Of a stretch of DNA of 39,760 nt, positions 21,989 through 30,596 are shown one piece after another; position 1 is the stretch's first letter, and the number at the start of each line of letters is the position of its first letter. A program made the translations under genes and the position numbers. The notes under the pieces were generated by a model. It had not been told where the DNA came from, did no database searches, and worked only from the letters and a program-made list of their open reading frames with translations. Source of the DNA: Peptococcaceae bacterium BRH_c4b (GTDB taxonomy: Bacteria; Bacillota; Desulfotomaculia; Desulfotomaculales; Desulfocucumaceae); NCBI GenBank assembly GCA_000961595.1, contig LADO01000053.1, forward strand, positions 1 to 39,760, in the 5' to 3' direction.

Positions 21989-23296
21989 TCACTGGGGGAG
22001 GAAAATGTATTCAATATTTTTCAGGCAGCTTAAATCCTCCAGGGGGTTTCCCTTTACGGCAATAATGCAGGCGGGAAGTCCGGGCTTGATTCTGCCCATA
22101 TTCTTAAATCCTGATATGTCTGCCGCGTTGGCGGTGGCAGCAGTTAAGATTGTATCTTCGGACAACCCCGCTTCCCGGTAAAGCATCAACTCCTCCATGT
22201 AGCCGGTACCGTGTAGAACACCGGTGGCCCCGGCATCGGTTCCCACCCCCAGAAGCACTCCCATTGCTGCGGCCACAGCCAGCATTTCCTGTTGCCTGCG
22301 GTATGTTTTTTCAATTATTTCAATCTGTTCGGAGGTATAGTTGTTGCGCCTTTCTCCTTTAACCTGGCTAGCCACCGGGGCCATGGTGGGGATCCAGGCT
22401 GTGCCTGCTTCGGCCATGGTCTCCAGGGAGTCCTTGCTGATAAAATAACCGTGCTCGATGGAGTCCACACCGGCTTTAATAGCGAGATTAACAGCTTCAT
22501 CCGAGCTGGCGTGGGCCATTACCTTTAGCCCGGCTTCCCTGGCCAGCTTTACAATCAGGGATAGCTCCTGCTCCGTAAACTGCAGTTCTCCCACCTTGCG
22601 GTACTGTTTGAAGCTTACCACGCCGGAGACCAGCACCTTTATCTGGTCGGCGCCGGCAGCAGCCAGTTTCTTAACGGCACCGGACAACTCTTCGCTGGTG
22701 TAGCCCGGGCCAAGAAAAGAGCCATACTTACCCTTTTTGCTGATAGCCCAGCCAGTTGATTTTATAAGTGGTCCGGTAAGGCCGCCCTTGGCTGCCTCAT
22801 TCCGGTAGGAGAGTCCTATTCCTTTCAAATCCCCGCCGTCCCTGATGGCCAGTATGCCCTGCCGCAGAGTGGCCGAAAGTTCCTTTGCCACCTGTTTCTC
22901 CAGGGCGGAAGGGTCATTCCACCTGTCCAGGGAGCGGTGAAAATCCCGGCCGTCCAGGGCCATGTGCACATGGCAGTCTATAAAGCCCGGAAGTAAGGTA
23001 CAATGGGATAAATCAATCCACTCATATTGATCCTGGCGTTCTATTGCTGAATTGTCCGGTGCATGGTTTGGCAGTCTTCCCGTTATCTCGCCGGGAAAGT
23101 TCAGGCTAACGGATAAAGGCGATAGCCCACGGATTTTTTGTTTTTCTATATATAGCGTTATATTCTCCGGCACCGGGGTTTCGGTGCCGTCAATCAGCTT
23201 GCCCGCTTTTATGGCCAGGCGCCGGCCGGGGGTCAACTCAATTATCCTCAATGCGTACATCTCCCGGGTTTTGTTCTGTTTATTCGGCATCTTCAA
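21989..23296 (-). CDS. Metal-dependent amidohydrolase
   Basis: This 435-residue protein is of the amidohydrolase superfamily (imidazolonepropionase/prolidase-like subgroup). The metal sites are readable: H109-V-H111 in GFIDCHVHMALDG, a lysine in ADQIKVLVSG, histidines in MAHASSDEA and SIEHGYF, and the aspartate in GVGTDAGATG. N- and C-terminal parts (LIDGTETPVPENITLYIE; KPGLPACIIAVKGNPL) form the beta-sandwich domain of the family. Starts at 23296 (TTG), 23290 (ATG) and 23257 (ATG, MYALRIIELTPG) are possible and none has a convincing ribosome site. The substrate cannot be told from sequence. It is divergent from the pan genes. Confidence 0.85.
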   Translation of the reverse strand: MKMPNKQNKTREMYALRIIELTPGRRLAIKAGKLIDGTETPVPENITLYIEKQKIRGLSPLSVSLNFPGEITGRLPNHAPDNSAIERQDQYEWIDLSHCTLLPGFIDCHVHMALDGRDFHRSLDRWNDPSALEKQVAKELSATLRQGILAIRDGGDLKGIGLSYRNEAAKGGLTGPLIKSTGWAISKKGKYGSFLGPGYTSEELSGAVKKLAAAGADQIKVLVSGVVSFKQYRKVGELQFTEQELSLIVKLAREAGLKVMAHASSDEAVNLAIKAGVDSIEHGYFISKDSLETMAEAGTAWIPTMAPVASQVKGERRNNYTSEQIEIIEKTYRRQQEMLAVAAAMGVLLGVGTDAGATGVLHGTGYMEELMLYREAGLSEDTILTAATANAADISGFKNMGRIKPGLPACIIAVKGNPLEDLSCLKNIEYIFLPQ

Positions 23297-23406
23297 GGTA
23301 ATTATAACACCATTTTTCTATTTCCGCCCCGGTTGGCTCTACCGGCCCTGTATGTTATGCCGGAAGAAAGTTGTTAAAAAAATTCAGACTAGTTTGTTAA
23401 AGACGG

Positions 23407-23435
23407 TTGTCAGTGCCCGCAGGCTATGATAAAAT
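23407..23435 (+). promoter_or_regulatory. Sigma-A-type promoter of the pantothenate operon
   Basis: TTGTCA at 23407-23412 and TAAAAT at 23430-23435 are separated by 17 bases. Transcription would start near 23442, giving a leader of about 230 bases before the first gene. Confidence 0.65.
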
Positions 23436-23561
23436 ACTGCCGGAAGGATAGTATCCGTACTGGAACTGTACCTTTTAGCGCTATCTGTTCAGTTAACCGA
23501 CAACTACATAGAGGTGCCGCTTGGAGCCGGGACGGACCGAGACGGAAGGATAGTTTTTCAT

Positions 23562-23595
23562 GCCTTTCGGGTTTTGCCGGGAGGCTTTTATATTT
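23562..23595 (+). terminator. Terminator-like hairpin within the pan leader (possible attenuator)
   Basis: GCCTTTCGG at 23562-23570 pairs with CCGGGAGGC at 23577-23585 (nine pairs, two of them G-T) around a six-base loop, followed by TTTTATATTTT. It lies between the promoter and the first gene, so read-through must be needed or controlled. No known riboswitch class is recognised in the leader. Confidence 0.55.
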
Positions 23596-23672
23596 TGTCC
23601 TTTTATGCCGTCGGGTTTCTTCCTGTATCAATGACGAGAACGTGGGTAGCAAAAGCAAAGGAGCTGGGCTAA

Positions 23673-24629
23673 ATGAGTAAACCGTCCATAGCTGTAATTG
23701 GTGCGGGCAAAGTGGGTTGCGCCCTGGCGCTGCTGCTGCGGGACAGGGGTTACCCGGTGGCTGCGGTGGCCAGCCGCAGCCCGGAATCCGCCCGGAAGCT
23801 GGCGGAAAGGACCGGAGCCAGGGCCTGTAGCAGGCCCGAAGATGCTGCAGCAATGGCCGGGCTGGTGTTTATTACCACGCCGGACAGGGAGATTCCCAAT
23901 GTAAGTGAAATTATTGCGGAACGCGGAGGATTTAAGCCGGGGCAGGTAGTCGCCCACACCAGCGGTGCTCACCCTTCGGACGAATTAATAGGGGTCCGGG
24001 AGGCGGGGGCCTATCCCATCTCCATTCACCCGCTGCAGTCCTTTGCGGATGTGGCCACGGCCATGGAAAACCTGCCGGGATCATATTTTGCCCTGGAGGG
24101 TGATTACAGGGCTATGCCCCTGGCGGAGCAGGTGGTTGCCGACTTGGAAGGCAAGGCTTTTAACATAGACGCCCGGGACAAGGCGCTTTACCACGCCGCC
24201 GCCTGTATAGCGTCCAACTATCTGGTTTCTCTAATGCATTTCAGCACAGGCCTGTACAATCAGTTCGGTTTATCCCGGCAGGAAGCCTTTGAAGCTTTAT
24301 TTCCCCTTATTCAGGGAACAATTAATAACATCGCCAAGGTTGGCCCTGTGCAGGCGCTAACCGGCCCGGTGTCCCGGGGGGATGTGACTACTATCGCGGG
24401 ACATCTGCCGGCACTGGCCGCGGTGGGACGGGCAGAGGAGCAGCTCTACCGGCTGCTGGGACAGTATACCGTAGGAGTAGCCCGGGAAAAGGGAAGCATT
24501 GACGAGCAACAGGCTTTCAGGCTCAATAAAACTTTGATGGAGGAAAAAACAGATGGAACGGGTGACTACAGCCTACTTCAGACAGGCCAAAAGAGATGGA
24601 AAACCCATCACCATGCTGACCGCGTATGA
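23673..24629 (+). CDS. Rossmann-like DUF2520 protein, possible ketopantoate reductase (PanG-like)
   Basis: This 318-residue protein has an N-terminal NAD(P)-binding fold (IAVIGAGKVGCALALLLRD, about 5-23; VASRSPESARKL) and a C-terminal helical DUF2520 domain (about 130-290; HAAACIASNYLVSLMHF). Its general plan resembles 6-phosphogluconate dehydrogenase-like reductases. It is the first gene of the unit with panB, panC and panD, and its end overlaps panB by 77 bases. No panE or ilvC is visible here. PanG, a non-PanE ketopantoate reductase reported from Francisella and some Firmicutes, is to my recollection of this type, so the missing reduction step is a reasonable role. The link is inferred from context. 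Confidence 0.7.
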   Translation: MSKPSIAVIGAGKVGCALALLLRDRGYPVAAVASRSPESARKLAERTGARACSRPEDAAAMAGLVFITTPDREIPNVSEIIAERGGFKPGQVVAHTSGAHPSDELIGVREAGAYPISIHPLQSFADVATAMENLPGSYFALEGDYRAMPLAEQVVADLEGKAFNIDARDKALYHAAACIASNYLVSLMHFSTGLYNQFGLSRQEAFEALFPLIQGTINNIAKVGPVQALTGPVSRGDVTTIAGHLPALAAVGRAEEQLYRLLGQYTVGVAREKGSIDEQQAFRLNKTLMEEKTDGTGDYSLLQTGQKRWKTHHHADRV

Positions 24630-25383
24630 TTTTCCCATGGCCAAGCTGGTGGACGCCGCTGGTATAGATGCTATTCTGGTGGGGGATTCCCTGGGTAATG
24701 TGGTGCTGGGTTACGGCTCTACCATTCCGGTGACTATGGATGATATGGTGCACCATGTCAAGGCTGTTGCCAGGGGGGTAGCCAGGGCCATGGTGGTGGG
24801 GGATATGCCGTTTCTTTCCTATCACCTTTCCAGGGAGGAAAGCGTGCGCAATGCCGGGCGGCTGCTTCAGGAGGGAGGCGCCCAGGCTGTCAAGCTGGAA
24901 GGCGGCGCCGAGGTGGCCGGGGCTATTCAGGCCATGGTAAACGCCGGCATACCGGTAATGGGCCATTTGGGTCTCACGCCCCAGTCCGTTCACCAAATGG
25001 GCGGCTATAAGGTGCAGGGCAAAGACGAGGCTACCGCCAGGAAAATGATTGATGACGCCCTGGCCATTCAAGAGGCTGGAGTGTTTTCTATGGTGTTGGA
25101 AGGTGTGCCCACACCCCTGGCTAAATTAATTACGGAGAAGCTCGACGTTCCCACCATAGGCATAGGCGCAGGCCCGCACTGCAACGGCCAGGTGCTGGTA
25201 ACCCATGACATGCTGGGTCTTTACGGAGGGGTGTCGCCGAAGTTTGCCAAACGGTACGTGCAGCTCAGCGACCAAATCATGGAGGCTCTAAAAGGCTACA
25301 AGGATGAAGTAGAAAACCTTACCTTTCCGGGGCCGGAACATGGCTTCGGCATGTCCGAAGAAGTACTGGACAAGCTTTATTAG
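24553..25383 (+). CDS. panB: 3-methyl-2-oxobutanoate hydroxymethyltransferase
   Basis: PanB transfers a hydroxymethyl group from methylene-tetrahydrofolate to ketoisovalerate, giving ketopantoate, the first pantothenate step. The 276-residue protein shows the family blocks MLTAYDFPMAKLVDAAGID, LVGDSLGNVVLGYGSTIPVT, GHLGLTPQSVHQMGGYKVQG and TIGIGAGPHCNGQVLVTHDM. The aspartates in VGDS and GDMP bind metal. Length is normal for the family. It starts inside the end of the DUF2520 gene, after a GGAGG-rich stretch, so the two are translationally coupled. A 184-base gap with repeat-like sequence separates it from panC. Confidence 0.97.
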   Translation: MERVTTAYFRQAKRDGKPITMLTAYDFPMAKLVDAAGIDAILVGDSLGNVVLGYGSTIPVTMDDMVHHVKAVARGVARAMVVGDMPFLSYHLSREESVRNAGRLLQEGGAQAVKLEGGAEVAGAIQAMVNAGIPVMGHLGLTPQSVHQMGGYKVQGKDEATARKMIDDALAIQEAGVFSMVLEGVPTPLAKLITEKLDVPTIGIGAGPHCNGQVLVTHDMLGLYGGVSPKFAKRYVQLSDQIMEALKGYKDEVENLTFPGPEHGFGMSEEVLDKLY

Positions 25384-25487
25384 GCTGCAGGGGGCATGGG
25401 TGCATTATTGCACATAAGGGTGCAAATGCGCAACATACAACTATGCTATTCTGATTTACCTTTGTTTGCAGCGGTACTTCTGTCGAC

Positions 25488-25545
25488 GTCGCCATGCGCA
25501 AGTCAAGAACCGTCCCTACTTGCCTCTTGCCTGCGCAACGTTACT
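25488..25545. repeat. REP-like sequence between panB and panC
   Basis: The segment has inverted words (GCGCAAG near 25495 and CTTGCCTGCGC near 25528-25538) around AAGAACCGTCCCT. In reverse this reads AGGGACGGTTCTT, a phrase I associate with scattered repeats in clostridial genomes. It has no coding content and sits inside the pan operon. Confidence 0.35.
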
Positions 25546-25567
25546 TAACAGTCGGGGGGTGAGATAA

Positions 25568-26413
25568 TTGTTGATTTGCCGTAGAATCAGCGAAGTAAGG
25601 GAGCTGGTACGGACAGAAAGGGGTACGGGGAAGATCATAGGCTTTGTGCCCACTATGGGTTATCTGCACCAGGGCCATCTACAGCTTATGCGGGAAGCTA
25701 AAAAAGACTGCGATATGGTGGTAATCAGTATATTTGTTAACCCCGCGCAGTTCGGCCCGGGCGAGGATCTGGAACGCTACCCCAGGGATTTTGAGCGGGA
25801 TCATGCTCTGGCCGCAGAGGTGGATGTGGATGCAATATTTTATCCCTCTGTGGAGGAAATGTATCCTCCGGGATTCAACACCAATGTGGATTTAAACAGC
25901 CTTACCGGCTGCCTGTGCGGCAAGTCCAGGCCCGGCCATTTCAGAGGCGTGGCCACGGTGGTAACTAAGCTTTTTAATATTGTGCTGCCGGACAGGGCTT
26001 ATTTCGGCCAGAAGGACGCCCAGCAGGTACTGGTTATCCGCCGCATGGCGGAGGACTTGAATATGCCGGTGGAAATCGTTACGGTTCCTACCGTGCGGGA
26101 AGAGGATGGACTGGCTATGAGTTCGCGCAATGTTTACCTTACGCCGGAGCAGCGCCGTTCAGCCGCTGTGTTGTTTGAGAGCCTGAAGGCGGCTGAAAAA
26201 GCGGTTGAACAGGGGGAACGAGACGCGGGTACAATCTTGCAGCTGGTTAGGGATATGATTTCCTCCGTGCCGGAAGCGGGCATAGATTATGTTGAGCTTA
26301 GAAATATTTCGGATTTGAATCCAGTTGAAGTTATAGATTGCCCGGTGCTGCTGGCCCTGGCGGTAAGGTTCGGGCAGACCAGGTTGATTGACAATACTGT
26401 CCTGGAGGTGTAG
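25568..26413 (+). CDS. panC: Pantothenate synthetase (pantoate-beta-alanine ligase)
   Basis: PanC joins pantoate and beta-alanine using ATP. Recognised parts are FVPTMGYLHQGHLQL (nucleotide-binding H34 and H37), VVISIFVNPAQFGPGEDLE, RPGHFRGVATVV, the KLFNIV-PDRAYFGQKDAQQ block and GLAMSSRNVYL, the counterpart of the KMSKS loop. The length of 281 residues is typical. It begins with TTG at 25568 (MLICRRISEVRELV); GGGGGTGAG lies about eight bases upstream and there is no in-frame ATG at a suitable place. panD follows after three bases, so the two are co-translated. Confidence 0.97.
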   Translation: MLICRRISEVRELVRTERGTGKIIGFVPTMGYLHQGHLQLMREAKKDCDMVVISIFVNPAQFGPGEDLERYPRDFERDHALAAEVDVDAIFYPSVEEMYPPGFNTNVDLNSLTGCLCGKSRPGHFRGVATVVTKLFNIVLPDRAYFGQKDAQQVLVIRRMAEDLNMPVEIVTVPTVREEDGLAMSSRNVYLTPEQRRSAAVLFESLKAAEKAVEQGERDAGTILQLVRDMISSVPEAGIDYVELRNISDLNPVEVIDCPVLLALAVRFGQTRLIDNTVLEV

Positions 26414-26416
26414 CCC

Positions 26417-26800
26417 TTGTTTATAAATATGTTCAAATCAAAAATACACCGGGCTAGGGTTACCGAGGCCAACCTCAATTATATGGGCAGCATTACTATT
26501 GATAGTTTGTTGCTGGAAGCTTCGGACATTTTGCCCAATGAAAAGGTTCAGATAGTTAACAACTATAACGGCGCCAGGTTTGAAACTTACGTCATACCCG
26601 GGCCCAAGGGATCCGGGGTAATTTGCCTCAATGGCGCCGCCGCCAGGCTTGTGCAGCCCGGGGATACGGTTATTATTATTTCTTACTGCCTGCTTAGCAG
26701 GGAGGAGGCCGGTAATTTCCAGCCAACGGTGGTCATGGTAGATGAAAACAACCGGCCGGTAGAGGTACGCCGGGTGGAGCTTCACAGCCAAACAGAATGA
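26417..26800 (+). CDS. panD: Aspartate 1-decarboxylase proenzyme
   Basis: PanD makes beta-alanine from aspartate and is a pyruvoyl enzyme formed by self-cleavage between Gly24 and Ser25. The sequence [11 protein letters not shown] contains that site. With the TTG start at 26417 the pair is numbered exactly G24-S25, as in the family. GGAGGTG lies eight bases before this TTG, whereas the ATG at 26429 would be about 20 bases away, so I prefer TTG. Other conserved parts are [12 protein letters not shown] (with the catalytic lysine) and [21 protein letters not shown]. The 127-residue length is normal. It completes the pan unit. Confidence 0.96.
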   Translation: MFINMFKSKIHRARVTEANLNYMGSITIDSLLLEASDILPNEKVQIVNNYNGARFETYVIPGPKGSGVICLNGAAARLVQPGDTVIIISYCLLSREEAGNFQPTVVMVDENNRPVEVRRVELHSQTE

Positions 26801-26843
26801 GGCAAGATGAGGTAATGTAATAAGCCGGTAGCGGTATTGACAC

Positions 26844-26873
26844 TTGACAATTTTCGACCGGGGTGTTTAGAAT
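26844..26873 (+). promoter_or_regulatory. Promoter of the nad operon
   Basis: TTGACA at 26844-26849 and TAGAAT at 26868-26873 lie 18 bases apart. The short TTGACACTTGACAA overlapping the -35 could be an operator, but I could not match it to a known NAD repressor site. The leader before nadA is about 75 bases. Confidence 0.65.
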
Positions 26874-26956
26874 AATTCCATGAGTCTTGGGGAGCCAGAA
26901 ATAGTGTCCGGCTACAAATTCATTTAACGTCTCGGTGCAGTAAAGGAGCGACAGTG

Positions 26957-27880
26957 ATGGAGCAAGAAAAGATACAGCAACTGACGGAAGAAATCAAGCA
27001 CCTCAAAAAACAGCGCCGGGCCATAATATTAAGTCACGTTTACCAGCGTCCCGAGGTTCAGGAGGCGGCTGATTTCGTGGGTGATTCCCTGGAACTTTCC
27101 CGACGGGCTGCGGAAACGGATGCAGACGTGATAGTTTTTTGCGGTGTTCACTTTATGGCTGAAAGCGCCGCTATACTGTCTCCCGATAAAATAGTATTAT
27201 TGCCGGAAAAGCAGGCCGGCTGTCCCATGGCGGATATGGTGGACGGGCCTTCCCTGCGGGCCAGGAAGCAGAATATGCCCGGTGCAGTGGTGGTCTGTTA
27301 CGTTAATACCAGCGCTGAGGTCAAGGCGGAAAGCGACCTCGCCTGCACGTCCGCTAACGCCGTAAATGTTATCAAGTCGTTGCCTGAAGACCAGCCTGTA
27401 TTGTTTATTCCGGACAAAAATCTGGGTGATTACGTGGCCAAAAAATCCGGCAGGAAAAATATCCGGATCTGGGAGGGGTACTGTACCACCCACGAAAAAT
27501 TGACCAGGGATGATGTGCTGGCGGCTAAAAGGGAGCACCCGGAGGCCCAGGTACTGGTTCACCCCGAATGCCGGCCCGATGTGGTGGAACTGGCCGATGC
27601 GGTAGCCAGCACTACAGGTATGTTGCGTTATGCCGGAGAAAGCCCGGCAGAAGAATTTATAGTATGCACAGAAAAAGGTATATTGCACCAGTTTAATAAA
27701 AGATACCCGGATAAAAAATTCTACCCGGCTTCAGAAAAGCTAGTCTGCCCCAATATGAAAGCTACCACCCTGGAAAAGGTGCACCGTTCCCTGTTAACCA
27801 TGGAACCACAGATAACCGTGGCGCCGGATATCAGGGAAAAGGCCCTGAGGTGCCTGGAGCGGATGCTGGCTGTAAAATAA
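26957..27880 (+). CDS. nadA: Quinolinate synthase
   Basis: NadA condenses iminoaspartate with dihydroxyacetone phosphate into quinolinate and needs a [4Fe-4S] cluster. The likely ligands are C89 (KQAGCPMADM), C176 (WEGYCTTHE) and C264 (LVCPNMKATT), with the spacing known from this enzyme. Other family parts are ILSHVYQRPEVQEAADFVGDS and VHPECRPDVVELAD. I start at ATG 26957, eight bases from AAGGAG; a GTG directly before it at 26954 is an alternative. The length of about 307 residues is usual. It is the first gene of nadA-nadB-nadC, and the following gene starts 11 bases later. Confidence 0.97.
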   Translation: MEQEKIQQLTEEIKHLKKQRRAIILSHVYQRPEVQEAADFVGDSLELSRRAAETDADVIVFCGVHFMAESAAILSPDKIVLLPEKQAGCPMADMVDGPSLRARKQNMPGAVVVCYVNTSAEVKAESDLACTSANAVNVIKSLPEDQPVLFIPDKNLGDYVAKKSGRKNIRIWEGYCTTHEKLTRDDVLAAKREHPEAQVLVHPECRPDVVELADAVASTTGMLRYAGESPAEEFIVCTEKGILHQFNKRYPDKKFYPASEKLVCPNMKATTLEKVHRSLLTMEPQITVAPDIREKALRCLERMLAVK

Positions 27881-27891
27881 GGGAGATAATA

Positions 27892-29481
27892 ATGTTGACC
27901 CCGTCATATATAACAAATTTTGATACCCGGCAGTTACCCCGGCATGAATGCGAATATGTAATCATCGGGAGCGGCATTGCCGGGTTGTATACTGCATACG
28001 CGGCCAGTCAGAGTGGCTCCCGGGTGATATTGCTTACCAAGCAGGCTGCTGACAACAGCAATACGGACAAAGCTCAGGGCGGTATTGCTGCCGCCATAAG
28101 CACTTCTGATTCACCGGAACTGCACCTGGAGGATACCCTGTTGGCCGGTGCCGGGCTCTGTGACCGGGAAGCAGTTAGGATACTGGTCAGCGAGGGTCCG
28201 GACAGGGTTCGGGACCTTATAGGGATGGGTGCCCATTTTGACTATAAGGACGGCGAACTGGCCCTGACACGGGAAGGGGCGCACAGCCGCCGCAGGATTT
28301 TACATGCCAGCGGCGACGCTACCGGCGCGGAAATTCAGCGGGCACTGACCGACAGGGTGCGCAGGGATAAGAACATACAAATACTGGAGGACCACTTGGC
28401 CGTTGACCTCCTGGTCAAGGAGAATGTTTGCCACGGGGTGCTGGCACTGGACCGAAGGAGCAATGATTTAAAGGTTTTCTGGGGTAAGGCAGTGATTTTG
28501 GCCACCGGCGGGCTGGGCCAGCTATACGAGTACAGCACTAATCCGGAAGTGGCCACCGGGGACGGTATAGCCATAGCCTATAGGGCTGGCGCGGAAGTTA
28601 TGGATATGGAATTCATTCAGTTCCATCCCACGGTTTTATCCCTTTCCGGCGCGCCGAGATTTTTAATATCCGAGGCTGTACGGGGAGAAGGAGCCTATCT
28701 CAGGAACCGTTACGGCGACCGCTTTATGACCCGTTATCATGCTCTTGCGGAGTTGGCCCCCAGGGATATTGTGGTCAGGGCCATACTTACCGAAATGGGT
28801 ATAACCGCATCGGAAAGGGTATTTCTGGATTTGTCCCATTTGACCCCTGATTTAATCAGCGAGAGATTTCCCACCATAATGAAAACCTGTGCCGCTTACG
28901 GTCTGGATATTACCAGGGATCCGATTCCCGTGGCCCCAGCGGCTCATTATATGATGGGCGGGGTCAAGACCAATTTAAACGGTGAAACCAGTATACACGG
29001 GCTATATGCCTGCGGTGAGACCGCTTGCCTGGGGGTTCACGGGGCCAACCGGCTGGCCAGCAACTCTTTGCTGGACGGACTGGTATTTGGCTGGCGAATC
29101 GTTCAGTGGGTTAAAAAATATGGTGTCGACTATTGTCCCGGCAGATGTTATTTTAATTGTGACCGGCTTTTGTCCCAGCCCTCTGAGGTGAATTACCAGT
29201 CCATCCGTAAGGAAATTCAGGTGCTTATGGGACAGTATGCGGGTCCTGTGCGCACCTCCCAGGGGCTTATTAAAGCTCTGGAGAAATTGGAAAGCTATGG
29301 TTACATCGCCCGTTATGAAGTATCCGGGCCGGAAGAAATAGAAGTGAGAAACATGCTGGAGGTAGGACATTTGGTGGCCGAGGCTGCTCTGGTTCGCACC
29401 GAAAGCCGTGGGGGGCATTACCGGATGGACGCGCCCCAGCCGGTGGAGCGATGGCTGAAACATGTTATTATACGCCGGTAG
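27892..29481 (+). CDS. nadB: L-aspartate oxidase
   Basis: NadB oxidises aspartate to iminoaspartate, the substrate NadA uses at once. The FAD-binding dinucleotide fold is YVIIGSGIAGLYTAYAAS, near the start, followed by KAQGGIAAAI, EFIQFHPTVL, the RGEGAYLRN segment and GLYACGETACLGVHGANRLA, all typical of the succinate dehydrogenase/aspartate oxidase flavoproteins. I start at the ATG at 27892 (MLTPSYITNFDTRQ) with GGGAG upstream; the frame is open further back, into nadA. The C-terminal helical domain (about 420-529) is present. It is coupled to nadA by an 11-base gap. Confidence 0.97.
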   Translation: MLTPSYITNFDTRQLPRHECEYVIIGSGIAGLYTAYAASQSGSRVILLTKQAADNSNTDKAQGGIAAAISTSDSPELHLEDTLLAGAGLCDREAVRILVSEGPDRVRDLIGMGAHFDYKDGELALTREGAHSRRRILHASGDATGAEIQRALTDRVRRDKNIQILEDHLAVDLLVKENVCHGVLALDRRSNDLKVFWGKAVILATGGLGQLYEYSTNPEVATGDGIAIAYRAGAEVMDMEFIQFHPTVLSLSGAPRFLISEAVRGEGAYLRNRYGDRFMTRYHALAELAPRDIVVRAILTEMGITASERVFLDLSHLTPDLISERFPTIMKTCAAYGLDITRDPIPVAPAAHYMMGGVKTNLNGETSIHGLYACGETACLGVHGANRLASNSLLDGLVFGWRIVQWVKKYGVDYCPGRCYFNCDRLLSQPSEVNYQSIRKEIQVLMGQYAGPVRTSQGLIKALEKLESYGYIARYEVSGPEEIEVRNMLEVGHLVAEAALVRTESRGGHYRMDAPQPVERWLKHVIIRR

Positions 29482-29601
29482 TAGTAATTACAGCAGTACA
29501 TTTATACTTTTAATTTCCGGCAGCGTGCGGTTTTTTTGTATAGCAAAGGATTTAAAGGGAAATAAGATAATTCAGGTATGTATATAAGGAGGTTTTTCCC
29601 T

Positions 29602-30474
29602 GTGCTGGTGGATATAAAGATTAGAGATCTGATTGACCGGGCTTTGCTGGAGGATATCGGCACCGGGGATATAACCACGGAGAGCATAGTGCCCGAAGGT
29701 TACACCACCATTGGCCTTATCCAGTCCAAGCAAACCGGTGTGGTGGCCGGACTGTCCGTTGCCGAGGCAGTTTTTCGCCGTCTAAACCATGATATATCCT
29801 TTCAACCCAGAGCCAAGGACGGGGACAGGGTTAAGGCAGGGCAACTGCTGGCCAGGGTCGAGGGAGACGCCCGGGCAGTATTGACCGGGGAGAGGGTGGC
29901 CCTGAATTTTTTGCAGAGAATGTCTGGCATCGCCACTAAAACTGCTTATCTTTCATCATTAATTGCAGGGGAGAAGGCCCGTCTTATTGATACCAGAAAG
30001 ACCACCCCCGGCCTGAGGATTTTGGAAAAATATGCGGTCAGGGTAGGCGGAGGCGCCAATCACCGCTTCGGCCTTTATGATGCTGTACTGATCAAGGATA
30101 ACCACATCCAGGTTGCGGGCAGTATAACCCGGGCCGTGGAACTGGCCAGGGAGGTTGCTTTTTTCTCCATGAAAATAGAGGTGGAAGTGGAAAGCCTGGC
30201 AGGGGTTGAAGAAGCACTGAAAGCCGGGGCGGATATAATTATGCTGGATAACATGGATGTGGAGACTATGCGCCAGGCGGTGGAGATTGTAGACGGACGT
30301 GCACTGCTGGAGGCTTCCGGGGGCATCAACGAGGAAACCATCATCGCGGTGGCCAGAACGGGAGTCGACTATATATCTGCGGGCTCCATCACTCATTCCT
30401 TTAAATCTATGGATATCAGCCTGGATATAGGGGAGATGAAACCTATTCCGGGATACCTTTCAAATGTAAAATAA
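29602..30474 (+). CDS. nadC: Nicotinate-nucleotide pyrophosphorylase (quinolinate phosphoribosyltransferase)
   Basis: NadC turns quinolinate and PRPP into nicotinate mononucleotide, ending the de novo branch. Conserved parts are RALLEDIGTGDITTESIV, LNFLQRMSGIAT, DTRKTTPGLRILEKYAVRVGG (active site) and AVLIKDNHI. The preferred start is the GTG at 29602 (VLVDIKIRDLIDRAL), because AAGGAGG ends ten bases before it and the upstream ATG at 29578 lies before that ribosome site. This gives 291 codons including initiator. The 120-base gap after nadB holds no clear terminator, so all three nad genes are probably one transcript. A terminator follows. Confidence 0.96.
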   Translation: MLVDIKIRDLIDRALLEDIGTGDITTESIVPEGYTTIGLIQSKQTGVVAGLSVAEAVFRRLNHDISFQPRAKDGDRVKAGQLLARVEGDARAVLTGERVALNFLQRMSGIATKTAYLSSLIAGEKARLIDTRKTTPGLRILEKYAVRVGGGANHRFGLYDAVLIKDNHIQVAGSITRAVELAREVAFFSMKIEVEVESLAGVEEALKAGADIIMLDNMDVETMRQAVEIVDGRALLEASGGINEETIIAVARTGVDYISAGSITHSFKSMDISLDIGEMKPIPGYLSNVK

Positions 30475-30481
30475 TTGCTGG

Positions 30482-30505
30482 CCGGGGTGCATCCCGGTTT
30501 TTGCT
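30482..30505 (+). terminator. Terminator after nadC
   Basis: CCGGGG pairs with TCCCGG around TGCA (30482-30497), followed by TTTTTGCTTTTT. The stem is short but the T tract is good. Confidence 0.65.
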
Positions 30506-30596
30506 TTTTCATATGGTCAATTGTAAACCAAGTAATTTTTTCGGATTGACGAACCCTGGAAAGAGTCCTAGAATTAAAATAATTGCTTTGGGGAAA

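Noticed and set aside
23500-23560. Resemblance of ATAGAGGTGC in the pan leader to the start of the lysine riboswitch
   Set aside because: Only the first ten bases agree; the following conserved lysine-riboswitch blocks are not found, and the downstream genes are not lysine genes.
23410-23972. Minus-strand frames across the pan leader and the start of the DUF2520 gene
   Set aside because: They oppose a well-supported gene and its promoter and have no recognisable motif.
29508-29545. Possible terminator between nadB and nadC
   Set aside because: The stem before the TTTTTTT run has only three GC pairs (CCG/CGG); it is too weak, and nadB-nadC are expected to be co-transcribed.
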